DNA from: Zerene cesonia
Taxonomy: Eukaryota > Arthropoda > Insecta > Lepidoptera > Pieridae
Length of the DNA: 64,000 nt
Assembly: GCF_012273895.1 (NCBI RefSeq)
Contig: NC_052124.1
Coordinates: 1-64,000 of the forward strand
Direction: 5' to 3'
Made by a program: the position numbers and the translations under genes. The notes under the pieces are model-generated. The model made no database searches and was not told the DNA's origin. It saw only the letters and a list, made by a program, of their open reading frames with translations. Position 1 is the stretch's first letter; each line of letters begins with the position of its first letter. Below, in pieces: positions 61,074 through 64,000 of this stretch.

Positions 61074-61959
61074 AATATTCATACATATTTTTTTCAAAAT
61101 CTGCCCAGTGGTGTTTACGTGATTGACGAACATTCAAACATATAAATAAATATTAAAATTAGTCTTGGGGCCTATGAAACATCCATATTTCACAGCAATT
61201 ACTCTATTTAAAAAATATTTTATGTACAGAAATGGTCTGATTTCTATTTTATTATATGTTGGCGTCAACAACTATACCTTTTAAGTATACCTATATAATA
61301 GTTCCCACTTTTAAATTAAATTTGAGTAGATGAATAGAATTCGAAACCTGCACAAATAAATGACTGAAACATGTCAGTTCGTAACGGTTTTTTTTTAGCG
61401 TAAGATGGGAGTTTTTTAAAGATTCGTGTTTTATAAGTATTCATGTACCTATTCCTAATTTAATTTTCCTACAACTCTGGATGGAACTATAATGAAGTTG
61501 TTTTAGAACTTAGATAGTCGATGGTCAAAGCAGTGAGTACTGTTAATTAATTATTATAGTATCTAGTTTATATATAGCATTCCACATAAATTACAATATT
61601 TATCAATGGATACTAAGTAAACTTAATCTATTATGTATGTCGAGATCGGGATCTGCCGAAAAATTCAGATACGTAACATAATTTTGCATATAATTTGACG
61701 CATTATTATTCTATAAATTATTAATATATCGATGTAAAACCTTTGAATTGTGTAATGGCCATTTCCGTTAAAGCCTGACGGACGTTTGGGAAAACTAAAT
61801 TCTTGGATCTAGATAAGAATAATGCATTTTCAATTGCAAGCAAATAATTTTTTTTTATTTATTAATGTTTCGACTATTTTCAATATAGCCATTTGAACCT
61901 AAACACAATATATTTTCTATTAATATAAATACAATCTTATGGCGATATATATAATACAG

Positions 61960-62168
61960 AAAGGATACATGAATGGATCACGGATGCCAATTTGTGAGTA
62001 TGAATGGATGGATGTTTGTTAGCCTTTCATGTAAGAACTACAGAACAGAATTTCATGAAACTTTACAATAATATAGCTTATACATCAGAATAAGACATGA
62101 GCTACACAAATACTTGCTAATGCTTGTGGGTTCGTCGAAGGATGAAACTGCGCGGCGCAGCTATTTGT
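61960..62168 (+). repeat. Helitron-like repeat, degraded 3' end
   Basis: Has GAATGGATGGATGTTTGTTAG, ACAGAATTTCATGAAACTTTAC and ends GAAACTGCGCGGCGCAGCTATT, the usual end with CTAG mutated. Confidence 0.45.
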
Positions 62169-64000
62169 TGAATATAGTTATACTTAATTGTTTTTTGTTA
62201 TGTTAACAAAAAATTACAATTTATGTGTTTATGTTCGTGCTTTTAATATGAATAAAAGGATCATGTTTTGCTAAAATTTGTTATGTAAATTCATAATGAT
62301 TATTAAAATTCATTCATGGCTAATTTATTATAATTATTTTATGACTTTAATCATTTGTACAGGTTATCTATTTAAAATATATATCTACGGTTTACTTAAG
62401 CAGGAAATGTGTATAAATGTTTTAAATATAAAATAGTTGTAATTAATTATCCAAAATTTGTATGTATCGAAAGTCATTATATTTAATACCAAGTAGTTTG
62501 TAAGAAATAAGAATGTATGAATATTTGTTACTATTTCACGCAACAACAAGTGATAGGTATGAAATTGTCTATAATCTGGATGTGCACATAGGCGTCCCCC
62601 CCTTCTGGTGAGCTTTCGTGACATGTAATTCAACTCCCGAAAACGTCCCAATCTTAAATGAGGTTTTTTAAAATGTGAGTTATTAGTGTAAACGAGTTGA
62701 TCCTTTAAATAAAAGAAACATTTTATTTAAGAGTGATTAATGGCTGATTAAGTCAAGTATTAACGATTCACGCAAATAATGTCATTTAAAAAATTGTGTA
62801 TGGTTTACCCAGATTTTAATAAAGAATCATATTTTGGAAAAAAAAATTCTCAATTTATAACCGTTTTCCAGCAACTTTAACCTGTTTGAGATAAAATGCA
62901 TAATTTTAAAGCCTCACGTAATTAATGGATTTCTCCTTTTTTTTAAGTGGAGAATATTCATGCATACCCACGGCCCGGGAAAAGGAGCCCGCCCAAACTG
63001 GATTCCCCCTAAATCAATTTGGCTTAAGCTGAATATTTAAAAAAAGGAATTGTTTTGCAATCTGGATGTTTTAAAGTCTATCTTACGACATATTTAAATA
63101 CTTACAATTACTCGTTAGTAATTTTAAAGCTAGGCTATCTATTTCTAGTTAAAACATAAGTAATTTCAAACGGTATAGGTAGCTATTTTGTCTTCTATTT
63201 GCCACTAACCGTCAGCAAATAAGTCGTGTGTTAGCAAATGATTCGCACTTGCTCAATTAGTGACTTACGTAGTTCGTTTCGCAACAACATTTGTTATTAC
63301 TGCAGTCATTCGTTCCTATAGGAAAAACAAGAAATTTTCTTTAAATTAAACATATTATTCGATTATTAATCAAATAACGACAACGCATGGTTTAAATATT
63401 TTTGAATAAGTTACGTTATATCATAGCTAAAATAAGAATAGTTTTTAATCGATTATGATAAAAAGAGGTAAGTAATCCATTTGGCATAAACAGCATCGAT
63501 GGTTATACCTTCTACTGTTGTGACTGTGCGAAATAACTTGCGAGGTAATTACATTGGAATAAAATAAATAATCCCAAAATATAAAGTATATAATAAAAAT
63601 TTAATAACTAAAGCCCAGAGTTTAATTTACAAAACAATTGATGCTAGTTAATAGTTATATTATGTTTCAAATATCACTCATACAAGCCATTAATATATAA
63701 TAAGTGTACGAGTTTAATTTATGCCTACAAGCTATGTATAATAATACTTTCAAGGATGACTCTGTGTGTAAAATAAATTAAATATAAATAATTAAACACT
63801 TAATACCTATTTGCTTGTATTTTAATATACACATCGCATGAAAAACAAAGATTTCCAATACACAAGGGCATGTTATGAATGTAGGTAAAGTAATATCGTT
63901 CAAATTTTGCCGGAATGTGATAATATCCGTTGGATCAAAGGCAATTGTAAAATTTCTATGCATTCTTATTAATGAAACTGGTTATATCGGAGGTTCTGGA

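Larger units (their letters stand above)
54202..64000. other. Long gene-poor region with repeats and hairpins
   Basis: No frame resembles a known protein. Holds hairpins (54575-54615, 54681-54722, 58125-58157, 61025-61073), a 92-bp palindrome (56398-56489), Helitron-like repeats (56578, 60290, 61960) and repeats shared with 33120 and 45520 (62590-62640, 62935-63000). A short GC-richer stretch 57105-57226 ending TTGCAG/GTAATA might be an untranslated first exon. The rest is featureless AT-rich DNA, perhaps a long intron or regulatory domain of a gene outside the window. Confidence 0.5.

Overview
This is a eukaryotic, intron-containing, AT-rich nuclear window from an insect, almost certainly a lepidopteran (butterfly or moth). 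Evidence: GT-AG introns, insect prophenoloxidase with the features of lepidopteran PPO2, and many dispersed lepidopteran-type repeats (short elements ending in a GC hairpin plus CTAG, tRNA-derived SINEs, LINE remnants, a hAT-type element). Two runs of exactly 1000 N (32067-33066, 37550-38549) are scaffold gaps of nominal size; the second lies inside an intron.

Layout. 1-7114 holds no recognisable exon, only repeats; a minus-strand first coding exon of an unidentified gene sits at 7115-7270. Head-to-head with it is phosphatidylinositol synthase (8267-10058, +, 4 exons). After a repeat-rich stretch with a LINE reverse-transcriptase fragment comes CCT6, the zeta subunit of the CCT/TRiC chaperonin (15960-12934, -, 6 exons), head-to-head with an uninterrupted 941-codon UNC-45 myosin chaperone gene (17170-19995, +). 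20854-22064 is a hAT-like transposon with an 8-bp target duplication. 24224-26853 is the main exon of a MEP-1-like seven-zinc-finger chromatin protein. 27800-35250 is intergenic repeats and gap.

35250-36330 appears to be a small spliced non-coding gene whose two introns each carry a C/D-box snoRNA. It converges tail-to-tail with a complete 12-exon prophenoloxidase gene (44515-36501, -, 691 aa). DPH1, the diphthamide synthase subunit (41452-42775, +), is nested antisense in PPO intron 4, and its stop codon shares a base with the PPO splice donor. 46561-54201 is a tandem array of three minus-strand ABHD11-type alpha/beta hydrolases, the third of which has lost its nucleophilic serine. 54202-64000 contains no gene I can support, only repeats and several hairpins, including a perfect spacerless 92-bp palindrome.

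The genes are mostly independent housekeeping loci (phospholipid synthesis, actin/tubulin and myosin folding, chromatin, translation-factor modification) plus one immune/melanisation gene (PPO). The most notable items are the candidate snoRNA host gene, the DPH1/PPO antisense nesting, the serine-less ABHD11 paralogue and the long palindrome. Exon coordinates were read by eye from splice signals and checked for reading-frame continuity; family identities come from recognised motifs, not from a search.
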